Shown here: one piece after another, positions 17,225 to 23,092 of the stretch
Layout of the letters: each line of letters begins with the position of its first letter
Numbering within the stretch: position 1 is the stretch's first letter
NCBI GenBank assembly: GCA_964399875.1
Contig: CAYNRQ010000005.1
Location: forward strand, 1-32,838
Length of the DNA stretch: 32,838 nt
Origin: CAYNRQ01 sp964399875
GTDB taxonomy: Archaea; Aenigmatarchaeota; Aenigmatarchaeia; QMZP01
Reading direction: 5' to 3'
Program-made: the position numbers and the translations under genes
The notes under the pieces: model-generated
The model's database searches: none
The model's input: the letters and a program-made list of their open reading frames with translations, nothing else
What the model was told of the DNA's origin: nothing

Positions 17225-17722
17225 ATGAACGCCAGAAAAGGCATATCACCAATAATAGCTGCTGTGCTGTTGATTGTTGTTGCCGTCTCGGTCGGTATAA
17301 CTCTGTCTTCTTGGGTTGCCCACTGGATACAATCACAAACAGGTTCAGATAATATGCTTTGTGCAACCAACACTTATTATATGATTGAAAGTGCAGAATT
17401 TAATCGCACAGCAGATTATAACAATTCCCTTTTAATTTTACTGACAAATAAAAAAAGGGAAAAGATATATGGTTTTGGTGTTGTTTTGCGTAACGGAACA
17501 GATGCAGTTACGCTTAATTCCACAAGCAATCTAATAAACCAAGGAGGCATAAGTTCAACGCACCCACTCGGACAGGAGGAATCTGTTTATATTACTGTTA
17601 ATCTAACCAACACAACCCTGGGTTACCCAGCCTTTGGCGCGACCCTAACATATGTAAAGGTCACAAACGACGCATGCCCCTCAAGCTATGCAGAGACATC
17701 AAGCATTATAAAAGGAAGCTAA
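17225..17722 (+). CDS. Archaeal type IV pilin 1
   Basis: 165 residues. The class III signal is clear: ARKG at residues 3-6 with predicted cleavage before ISPIIAAVLLIVVAV, then a hydrophobic helix to about residue 35. The exported domain is rich in Asn/Thr with several N-x-T/S sites and two cysteines (C46, C151) that could form a disulfide. Likely the subunit of a pilus built with the platform protein just upstream. Confidence 0.85.
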   Translation: MNARKGISPIIAAVLLIVVAVSVGITLSSWVAHWIQSQTGSDNMLCATNTYYMIESAEFNRTADYNNSLLILLTNKKREKIYGFGVVLRNGTDAVTLNSTSNLINQGGISSTHPLGQEESVYITVNLTNTTLGYPAFGATLTYVKVTNDACPSSYAETSSIIKGS

Positions 17723-17729
17723 TTAAGCC

Positions 17730-17749
17730 TTTCTTTTTAGAAAAAGAAA
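17730..17749 (+). terminator. T/A hairpin after pilin 1
   Basis: TTTCTTTT and AAAAGAAA form a perfect 8-bp stem 7 nt after the pilin 1 stop. The T-rich arm itself could terminate archaeal RNA polymerase. Confidence 0.4.
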
Positions 17750-17832
17750 TCCCTGGGAAAAGAAAACCACAATTGCTGGATATATATTTATAAATAAGGA
17801 AAACTAATATAAAACATATCGTGTGATTTAAG

Positions 17833-18285
17833 ATGGCAAGATTAAAAGGTATTTCTCCCCTGATTGCGGTCATAATGTTGATAGCATTTACGCTTATTAT
17901 TGCCGGTATACTTGCTGGTTGGGCAACAAGGTTTGCAGAATCCCATAGACAGAGATTAGAGATATGCTCTAATGCAAGGGTGCTGATTCAGAGCGGCACA
18001 TGGACAAAAACAAGTGGACACAATGGCACCTTAAGGCTGGTTATTTATAACTATGGGAGAGAGGACCTGTCATTCTTGACACTGCTTACCTATAAAAATA
18101 CAACGAGACATCCTGCTGGCACAGTGGTTATATCACCCACATACAACGTGTCAGCCGGAAATATAAAGACATTTACAGTGATTAATGTGAGCGATGATCT
18201 TCAAGAGGCAACAGTACAGTCAGAACAGTGTCCAGGAGCACAGGATTTCTTGAGGTATATTGATATAAAGGGTCTGGGATACTAA
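17833..18285 (+). CDS. Archaeal type IV pilin 2
   Basis: 150 residues with the same class III signal (ARLKG then ISPLIAVIMLIAFTLIIAG), predicted cut after Gly6, and a Gly/Ala-containing helix to about residue 30. The exported domain has two cysteines (C45, C73-region absent; C around 133) and N-glycosylation sites. It differs from pilin 1 beyond the N-terminus, so it may be a minor pilin or a second major subunit. It has its own TATA-like run (TATATATTTATAAATA at about 17778-17793) and GTGAT upstream of the ATG as a possible Shine-Dalgarno. Confidence 0.8.
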   Translation: MARLKGISPLIAVIMLIAFTLIIAGILAGWATRFAESHRQRLEICSNARVLIQSGTWTKTSGHNGTLRLVIYNYGREDLSFLTLLTYKNTTRHPAGTVVISPTYNVSAGNIKTFTVINVSDDLQEATVQSEQCPGAQDFLRYIDIKGLGY

Positions 18286-18346
18286 TCCTTTCACAATTAA
18301 TTGTTTTATGATAAGTTATAAATATTAAATAACAGCAAGGACTATC

Positions 18347-18688
18347 ATGTACAAACAAGTAATCATTGTTAGGAAGGATCTGAACCTAAGCAAGGGAAAG
18401 CTGGCAGTTCAGGCAGCGCACGCATCACTGGATTCTTATAAGAATGCGAATGAAAAGACAAAAACGGAATGGGAAAGAGAGGGCGAAAAAAAGGTTGTTG
18501 TTAAGGTTGAAGGCCTTAAGGAATTGCTTGATATTTATAAAAAAGCTAAGGAAATGGACCTGCCCTGTTCCCTTATAAGGGATGCTGGGAAAACAGAACT
18601 GCCGCCCGGAACTATAACAGCCCTTGGAATAGGTCCATGCAAAGAGAAGGATACAGATAAAATAACAAAAAAACTAAAACTATTATAA
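18347..18688 (+). CDS. pth2: Peptidyl-tRNA hydrolase Pth2
   Basis: 113 residues, the archaeal/eukaryotic Pth2. Family blocks include KGKLAVQAAHASL (about 16-28), the central sheet (KKVVVKVEGLKELLDIYKKA) and SLIRDAGKTELPPGTITALG (about 76-95). It releases peptides from tRNAs that dropped off ribosomes. A TATA-like TTATAAATATTAA about 30 nt upstream indicates its own promoter; prefoldin alpha follows after 22 nt. Confidence 0.95.
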   Translation: MYKQVIIVRKDLNLSKGKLAVQAAHASLDSYKNANEKTKTEWEREGEKKVVVKVEGLKELLDIYKKAKEMDLPCSLIRDAGKTELPPGTITALGIGPCKEKDTDKITKKLKLL

Positions 18689-18710
18689 AGATTAAACTAA
18701 ATAAATAGTT

Positions 18711-19148
18711 ATGGCTAAAAAGATCACGGTTCCTGCTGCAGAGGAACAGCAATCCATTCAGGAGAAGGTGGTTTTATACCAGTTGCTACAAAAACATATG
18801 GAAGAATTAAGGCAGCAGCTGTTGATATTAGAAAGGAAATTCCTTGAGGTAGAAATAACAAAACAAACATTAGCAGATATCCAGAATATAGAAAAGGATA
18901 ATGAAACCCTTGTGTCCCTGGGAACAGGATGCTATGCTTTTGGCAGATTCATTAACTCCAAAAAGATTCTCATGGATATAGGATCGGGTGTTCTTATTAA
19001 AAAACCAATAACATCAGCCACGTTAACACTGGACTCTAAAAGACAGGAAATAGAGGATCTTAATAAAACACTGCAAAAAGAGATAAGCAACGTCACAAAT
19101 AAAATGAATGAGATTGCGGTTGAAATAGAGAAAATACAGAAGAAATAA
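18711..19148 (+). CDS. pfdA: Prefoldin alpha subunit
   Basis: 145 residues. Two long coiled-coil helices (about 10-60 and 108-145) flank a beta-hairpin region with SLGTGCYAFGRFINSKKILM and IGSGVLIKKP, the prefoldin alpha signature. Two alpha and four beta subunits make the jellyfish-shaped holdase that passes unfolded proteins to the thermosome. The stop codon directly abuts the rps10 stop on the other strand, with no spacer. Confidence 0.9.
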   Translation: MAKKITVPAAEEQQSIQEKVVLYQLLQKHMEELRQQLLILERKFLEVEITKQTLADIQNIEKDNETLVSLGTGCYAFGRFINSKKILMDIGSGVLIKKPITSATLTLDSKRQEIEDLNKTLQKEISNVTNKMNEIAVEIEKIQKK

Positions 19149-19484
19149 TCATTTGTGTTCGTATTTTTCTTTTAACTCAATATCAATCTTCACACCTTCA
19201 GGTATGGGAATCCTCACAACCTGTCTTAACGCTCTCTCATTAGAACCAATATCAATAATCCTTCTATGTATTCTCATTTCCCATCTGTCCCAGGTAGCAT
19301 TGCCGTGGCCAGTGCCATCCCCACAGGGTGTTTTCAAGGTCTGAACCTTTAACTTCTTTGTCGGAAGTGGAATCGGCCCTCTAACAGAAACCCCGTATTT
19401 GCCTGCAATCTCCTTTATCTGGTCGCATATACCTATAATTTCATCTATGTTTCTTCCAGCCAATTTAATTCTTGCAAATTCCAT
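19149..19484 (-). CDS. rps10: 30S ribosomal protein S10 (uS10)
   Basis: 111 residues. ARIKLAGRNIDEI at the start, the RGPIPLPTKKLKVQT loop and WEMRIHRRIIDI are S10 signatures. ATG 19484 lies one base after the rps9 stop (TAATATG); a longer in-frame start inside rps9 is rejected. In most archaea rps10 follows the EF-1A gene; here it ends the rpl18e-rpl13-rps9 cluster in the place where rpoN and rpoK are usually found. Confidence 0.95.
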   Translation of the reverse strand: MEFARIKLAGRNIDEIIGICDQIKEIAGKYGVSVRGPIPLPTKKLKVQTLKTPCGDGTGHGNATWDRWEMRIHRRIIDIGSNERALRQVVRIPIPEGVKIDIELKEKYEHK

Positions 19485-19485
19485 A

Positions 19486-19929
19486 TTATCTCTTACTCCT
19501 CTGCTTGTAACGTCTTGCACCCCATGATGAGTGCGGTGGCTTGTGCACCTCTGTTCTTCTAGTATCTGCAATTAATAAATTTTTATCATAAGATAAAAAC
19601 TTTTCCCTCAGATCACCGCCGAATATTTCGGCAAGGCCTTTCGCTATTGCCAGTCTTGTGGCCTCTGCCTGACCCATTATCCCACCACCCTGAACATTAA
19701 CTTTTATGTCAAATTTCTGCCAGTTATCTCCAGTTATCATCAGAGGCTCTTTTATTTTCAATCTCACCACTTCATTTGTTATCAGTTCAAGCGGAATGGA
19801 ATTTATCTTTATTGTTCCCGAACCAGGTTTGAACCTTGCTCTTGCAACTGCCTTTTTTCTCTTTCCTGTTGTAAATATTATATTCTTATCCACTGTTCCG
19901 GCTTTCTTTTTGGATTTTTTCACTGCCAT
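19486..19929 (-). CDS. rps9: 30S ribosomal protein S9 (uS9)
   Basis: 147 residues. TTGKRKKAVARARF (about 20-33), VNVQGGGIMGQAEATRLAIAKGL and the invariant tail RRYKQRSKR that reaches the P-site tRNA are present. The first 15 residues are a lysine-rich extension. The start overlaps the rpl13 3' end by 10 nt. Confidence 0.95.
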   Translation of the reverse strand: MAVKKSKKKAGTVDKNIIFTTGKRKKAVARARFKPGSGTIKINSIPLELITNEVVRLKIKEPLMITGDNWQKFDIKVNVQGGGIMGQAEATRLAIAKGLAEIFGGDLREKFLSYDKNLLIADTRRTEVHKPPHSSWGARRYKQRSKR

Positions 19930-20342
19930 GTCTTTTTCACTCCCAATCTTGAGGATAATTTTCCTAAAGTTATAAATTTGTTTCCTAATTCAGGCACATC
20001 AAATTTCTTTATATCTTTATCCTTTAACTCTTCCGGTATAGAAATAAAAACCTTAAGTCTTTTAAAGGCTCTTTTACCTCTTGGTTTTTTATAGGGCAGC
20101 ATGCCCCTTATAACTCTTTCCATGATCTTGTCCGGTGCCTTTGGATAAAAAGGTCCATGATAGGGGTCACCCCTCTTTATCTTAGATTCATATAATTTTA
20201 CTGTTGAATCTGGATTACCTGATATAATAGCTTTTTCAGCATTAACCACACAAACACTTTCCTCTCTCAATAGCATTTTGGCTACCCTTGAGGCCACTCT
20301 TCCTGCAATCTGCCCTCCAGCATCTATTATTATCTCTGACAT
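19920..20342 (-). CDS. rpl13: 50S ribosomal protein L13 (uL13)
   Basis: 140 residues. IIDAGGQIAGRVASRVAKML at the N-terminus and the basic VIRGMLPYKKPRGKRAFKRL block are L13 signatures. The ATG overlaps the rpl18e stop by one base, indicating translational coupling. Confidence 0.95.
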   Translation of the reverse strand: MSEIIIDAGGQIAGRVASRVAKMLLREESVCVVNAEKAIISGNPDSTVKLYESKIKRGDPYHGPFYPKAPDKIMERVIRGMLPYKKPRGKRAFKRLKVFISIPEELKDKDIKKFDVPELGNKFITLGKLSSRLGVKKTWQ

Positions 20343-20701
20343 TATCCCATTATCCTTATCTTTGACCCGTTCGGGTTCTTTTCCATTAACTCTTCAATGG
20401 ATAAGCATTTACCGCCTGCCTTTTCTATCTTTTCTTTCGCATTGCCTGAAAACTTAACAGCAGCAACTGTTACTGTTCTTTTAATATTGCCTGTACCCAA
20501 TACAGTACCAGGAACAACCAGTGTCTCCCTTGATTTCGCATGCTTTTCAATCCTGAAAAGATTAACTTCATACCTTTTTCTCTTGGGCCTGTTCAAACCT
20601 TTGGCTACAGCTTTCCATACAGGAGCATCTTTCTCCAGACTCTTCTTCTGAAGCTTCATTATCAAATCCCTTAAAACAGGGTTTTTGTTTCTGGGTTTCA
20701 T
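20342..20701 (-). CDS. rpl18e: 50S ribosomal protein L18e (eL18)
   Basis: 119 residues, archaeal/eukaryotic only. Family blocks include NPVLRDLIMKLQKKS, VPGTVLGTGNIKRTVTVAAV and AKEKIEKAGGKCLSI, related to L15. ATG 20701 is chosen over the in-frame start at 20722 because the TATA-like TTTAAATATA at about 20724-20733 would start transcription near 20704. First gene of the rpl18e-rpl13-rps9-rps10 operon. Confidence 0.95.
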   Translation of the reverse strand: MKPRNKNPVLRDLIMKLQKKSLEKDAPVWKAVAKGLNRPKRKRYEVNLFRIEKHAKSRETLVVPGTVLGTGNIKRTVTVAAVKFSGNAKEKIEKAGGKCLSIEELMEKNPNGSKIRIMG

Positions 20702-20755
20702 AATACCCTTACTTTGTTTCAATATATTTAAATCTTTAATATGCGGGAGGGAGGA

Positions 20756-20884
20756 TTTCCAAGTTTCTTTCCCTGCAAAGGCCAGACATTAAAAGAGCAC
20801 TGGTCTGAGCCTTTGTGCCCTGCGTCTCCTTCGCGAAGAGACAAGGCACGGTTTCTTTGCCAGCTTGGTTGGAAAGAAATGCTC
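20756..20884 (-). other. tRNA-Leu intron 4 (129 nt, T-loop position 59/60)
   Basis: The T-stem is the outer helix, TTCG/TGGA the central helix, and AAG and AAT the bulges. Inside, TTTCTTTCC pairs with GGAAAGAAA. Two further hairpins are present (GTGCC/GGCAC arms with GTCTC and TTCG; CAAAGGC/GCCTTTG with CAGAC/GTCTG), more structure than splicing needs. Confidence 0.85.
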
Positions 20885-20902
20885 TTCGAACCCCCGAAGG
20901 CA

Positions 20903-20947
20903 TTGCTCACCCTCTTCAATTTCCCTGCACGTTTTATCGAAAGGGTG
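20903..20947 (-). other. tRNA-Leu intron 3 (45 nt, variable arm)
   Basis: Central helix GCTT/GAGC with bulges AGC and AAT. The inner helix ACCCTTT/AGAGGGT is strong. Removal leaves variable-arm stem GGC/GCC with a 5-nt loop. AGCA occurs at both ends, so the cut could shift by a few bases. Confidence 0.75.
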
Positions 20948-20977
20948 CTAAGCCGCGTGGTCTTGAGCCACGCCCCT

Positions 20978-21033
20978 TAAGTCCCACACCACCAGGACAG
21001 CAGTCAATGTTAGCTGTAACAGCGGCGCTGAGC
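20978..21033 (-). other. tRNA-Leu intron 2 (56 nt, second D-loop intron)
   Basis: Central helix GGTC/GACT (one G-T pair) with 3-nt bulges AAG and TAA cut after the second base. The inner helix is weak at its base. The exon between introns 1 and 2 is only 6-7 nt (GGTCAA, 21034-21039). Confidence 0.7.
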
Positions 21034-21039
21034 TTGACC

Positions 21040-21129
21040 ATTCCCAAAAACTTCTTTCAGTTGGAAGCTATGGCGAGGAGCAAAGCAACAAGGCCAGCCC
21101 CTTTTGTTGATTTTTCCTGAAAAAAGTTT
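21040..21129 (-). other. tRNA-Leu intron 1 (90 nt, first D-loop intron)
   Basis: The ends pair in a 12-bp inner helix, AACTTTTTTCAG with CTGAAAGAAGTT, next to an exon-intron helix CCCAA/TTGGG and bulges GT(A) and AAT. A T at both junctions makes the exact cut ambiguous by one base without changing the product. Confidence 0.8.
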
Positions 21130-21201
21130 ACTTGGGTACCCCCGCATGGATTACCCGGACGGCTTTGCTGAATAAACACAGACCGTCAGATATTCTTATA
21201 G

Positions 21202-21211
21202 CTTATTATAA
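21202..21211 (-). promoter_or_regulatory. TATA-like box for tRNA-Leu
   Basis: On the minus strand CTTATAATAAG lies about 22-28 nt before a GACGG...CCGTC hairpin that would begin the transcript near 21187. Confidence 0.4.
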
Positions 21212-21239
21212 GTCTTATTAATATAAAAAAATAAAGGAA

Positions 21240-21749
21240 TCAATCTTCTATTGTTCTTAATTCATGCCTTATCCTCTCAACCTGGTTGTAAAGATTCTTT
21301 ACATAGCTGTCTATTTCTCCAGGAACCTCTGCAGTAGCTTCTTCTACTCCACCGAATCTTAGAAGTTTAGAGTCTAGCAAAGAAATAACAGAGTTGAATT
21401 TATCCAGAATTCTTTGTGTGATTTCAAGACCTGATCTAAGTTCCTTTTCCACATCTGCAAGCGCATCAAGAGCATCTCTTAGGCCAAGCGTGTGCGATTT
21501 TAATTCCTGGATGCTTTTAACAACCTCTCTGTATTTTTCAATTTTGATAAATAATGGTGGTGACGGCTTTGCACCTTCCTGTTTAGGTGCAGAGGCATGG
21601 ACCTTTACTTCCTTTTTGGGTGGCACTGGTTCAGATGTCTCCGCATCATCTGGGAATTTCAGTTCCCTTGGTGGTGCCCCGGCTGGAGGTGGTGGTGGAA
21701 GGGGTTTTTTTCCTGGAGTAGAAATATCAAGATCATCCATTTTAGCCAC
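21240..21749 (-). CDS. Pro-rich, coiled-coil protein of unknown function
   Basis: 169 residues. The first 65 are low-complexity and disordered in appearance (KKPLPPPPPAGAPP, then charged Pro/Glu/Lys runs). Residues about 68-165 form long amphipathic helices likely to make a coiled coil (KYREVVKSIQELKSHTLGLR; DKFNSVISLLDSKLLRF). No membrane segment. I do not recognise the family. GTG 21749 and the in-frame ATG 21740 are both possible starts. It lies between two interrupted tRNA genes on the same strand. Confidence 0.65.
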   Translation of the reverse strand: MAKMDDLDISTPGKKPLPPPPPAGAPPRELKFPDDAETSEPVPPKKEVKVHASAPKQEGAKPSPPLFIKIEKYREVVKSIQELKSHTLGLRDALDALADVEKELRSGLEITQRILDKFNSVISLLDSKLLRFGGVEEATAEVPGEIDSYVKNLYNQVERIRHELRTIED

Positions 21750-21810
21750 TAATATATAATTGTCCCTTTTCCTTAATAAATTGTTTTCTTATGTTATGCG
21801 CTGGGCGGGA

Positions 21811-21855
21811 AACCCAGATAGACAGCTTAATTCAATGGGAACAAGCGGTCAGTCC
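21811..21855 (-). other. tRNA-Gly intron 2 (45 nt, T-loop position 59/60)
   Basis: The outer helix is the T-stem, the central helix TTCG/TGGG (mostly G-T pairs), the bulges AAG and TTT. The position and central helix match intron 4 of tRNA-Leu. Confidence 0.85.
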
Positions 21856-21884
21856 TTCGAACCCGCATTGCCACCGTGGCAGGG

Positions 21885-21899
21885 TTACGCGCAAAAGCT
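21885..21899 (-). other. tRNA-Gly intron 1 (15 nt, position 29/30)
   Basis: One of the cleanest bulge-helix-bulge fits in the window: outer helix GTAGG/CCTGC, central helix ACGT/GCGT, bulges CAA and AAC, then a 2-bp GC/GC cap with a TTTT loop. The intron is close to the smallest that can form the motif. Confidence 0.9.
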
Positions 21900-21975
21900 T
21901 GACGTCCTACCATTAGACTACCAGCGCAGGCCTTTCTCAGAGGAGATTCTGCTTCCACAAGAACTCCTTGGAATA

Positions 21976-22098
21976 TCATAATTTCTTTTTAACTTTCTTT
22001 AGATTAGTATTTCTGCAATTAGGGCAAAGCCTTGTTGCTGGCTGCATGAATATAGGCTTTCCAACCCATCCGCATTTCTGACATTCATATTTTGTCAT
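21976..22098 (-). CDS. 40-residue zinc-ribbon protein
   Basis: A tiny basic protein with CQKC at residues 6-9 and CPNC at 25-28 as the zinc knuckles and a lysine-rich tail. It resembles the small rubredoxin-like or L37-like ribbons of archaea, but I cannot assign a family. The reading frame is open from ATG 22098 to TGA and the metal-ligand spacing is regular, which supports it as real. Confidence 0.75.
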   Translation of the reverse strand: MTKYECQKCGWVGKPIFMQPATRLCPNCRNTNLKKVKKKL

Positions 22099-22172
22099 AT
22101 TAACAATTATCATTTTAAAATAAATACTTACCCCTTTTCATATTATTTAATCCGCTCAAATAATCTTAAAAT

Positions 22173-22907
22173 ATGGAAAAGATTTATGTAAGAAGCAATT
22201 ACCTTAAGGCAGCACATTATTTCTTTTATTCAATGGCTGTTTTCTCCCTTATCTTTGCCATAACATTCTGGGAAAGTTTTGCAATAGAATCCGTGATGTT
22301 TGTGGTTTTCTTTATAATCTACATAACAGTGAGCCTGATTATAGCCTTTTTCTTTTACAGGGACTATAAGAAACAACTTGAAGGCATCGTATTAATAAAG
22401 GCATATGCAATCCCATACATAGCCCTGAGTTTTTTTATCATCTTTGCCACAGAACTACTATCATTCGTGTCACCAGAATTTATAGAACTGGTTTATTCTG
22501 CCTTGTTTATTAACTACTACTATGTGTTCGTAATTATAATAGGAGCTGTCCTCTATGTCCTAAAGCCAGTAAGAACACTGTTCAAATTTCGAAGCAGATA
22601 TGTTCTGAGGAATGCAAAGAAAATAGCACTCAGATACTCACGTCTTGCTGATATAAAATATTATAAAGAAGGAACTGATCCTCTTATAGATGATATGCTT
22701 GATGATATCTGGAGCCACAGGTATTATCCGGTTCCACAGATACAAAAGCTTGAGATCCGGATGTGCGATGATCATATCAAAACAACAACCCAAAAGCTAA
22801 AGATTGAAAATGCAGAAAAAAAGAATCCTGATATTATAGAGCGCCTTAAGAAAGAAAAAGAAAGGTATGAAAAGCTTCTAGAGCAAATAAGAAGCTACAG
22901 GGATTAA
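22173..22907 (+). CDS. Four-helix membrane protein with cytoplasmic coiled coil
   Basis: 244 residues. Hydrophobic segments lie at about 13-33, 38-61, 75-98 and 108-127, followed by a basic boundary (KPVRTLFKFRSRY) and a charged helical C-terminal half (about 140-244) ending in a coiled coil (IIERLKKEKERYEKLLEQIR). Function unknown. The stop is followed one base later by the ATG of the next small membrane protein, so they form an operon. Confidence 0.75.
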   Translation: MEKIYVRSNYLKAAHYFFYSMAVFSLIFAITFWESFAIESVMFVVFFIIYITVSLIIAFFFYRDYKKQLEGIVLIKAYAIPYIALSFFIIFATELLSFVSPEFIELVYSALFINYYYVFVIIIGAVLYVLKPVRTLFKFRSRYVLRNAKKIALRYSRLADIKYYKEGTDPLIDDMLDDIWSHRYYPVPQIQKLEIRMCDDHIKTTTQKLKIENAEKKNPDIIERLKKEKERYEKLLEQIRSYRD

Positions 22908-22908
22908 A

Positions 22909-23088
22909 ATGACTATAAAGATATCGCTTTCGAGCATGCGGATAATATTCGAAGCCTTTCTTATATTCCTGTTTATCTGCATGATATTCACAACCTCTCA
23001 TGTCTTTGTGCAGGTCTTACTCTTTTTCTTAATCTTAATCGTGTTATTCATACTCCTGTATTCAATGAAGAAGTTAGAGGTAACATAA
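22909..23088 (+). CDS. Small two-helix membrane protein
   Basis: 59 residues with two hydrophobic segments (about 11-27 and 31-52) and a short charged tail (MKKLEVT). The start lies one base after the upstream stop, which indicates coupling. The stop is 4 nt from the convergent srp54 stop. Function unknown; possibly a partner of the upstream membrane protein. Confidence 0.65.
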   Translation: MTIKISLSSMRIIFEAFLIFLFICMIFTTSHVFVQVLLFFLILIVLFILLYSMKKLEVT

Positions 23089-23092
23089 TTAG

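Larger units (their letters stand above)
20742..21145 (-). tRNA. tRNA-Leu (anticodon CAA) with four introns
   Basis: The acceptor GCGGGGG (21139-21145) pairs with CTCCCGC (20743-20749), followed by discriminator A. The intact anticodon arm is CGTGG-CTCAAGA-CCACG (20956-20972; anticodon 20963-20965). The T-stem GGGGG (20891-20895) pairs with CCTCC (20750-20754). Removing introns at 21040-21129, 20978-21033, 20903-20947 and 20756-20884 (90, 56, 45 and 129 nt) leaves 84 nt. It then has D-stem CCC/GGG, D-loop containing TGGTCAA, a 15-nt variable arm with stem GGC/GCC and T-loop TTCGAAT, all textbook for archaeal tRNA-Leu. The region is G/C-rich against its surroundings. A TATA-like box at about 21202-21211 implies a ~36-nt leader. 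Confidence 0.9.
21797..21927 (-). tRNA. tRNA-Gly (anticodon GCC) with two introns
   Basis: The acceptor GCGCTGG (21921-21927) pairs with CCAGCGC (21798-21804), with discriminator A at 21797. The D-arm has GTC/GAC with TAATGGTA. After removing 21885-21899 (15 nt, position 29/30) and 21811-21855 (45 nt, position 59/60), the tRNA is 71 nt. Its anticodon arm is TCACC-CTGCCAC-GGTGG (anticodon 21878-21880) and its T-arm GCGGG-TTCGAAT-CCCGC. It lies 48 nt downstream of the small zinc-ribbon gene on the same strand and may share its transcript. Confidence 0.92.

Noticed and set aside
20741..21120. Open frames on the plus strand and the idea of an RNase P or SRP RNA here
   Set aside because: The frames have no protein character and lie over a G/C-rich RNA. 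I tested RNase P and SRP RNA signatures without a match; the acceptor, anticodon arm, variable arm and T-arm of tRNA-Leu then explained the whole span.
21797..21927. tRNA-Gln(TTG) or long-variable-arm reading of the tRNA-Gly locus
   Set aside because: CAAGC pairs with a distant GCTTG, but that leaves no T-arm in the right place. The two-intron tRNA-Gly model fits every arm.
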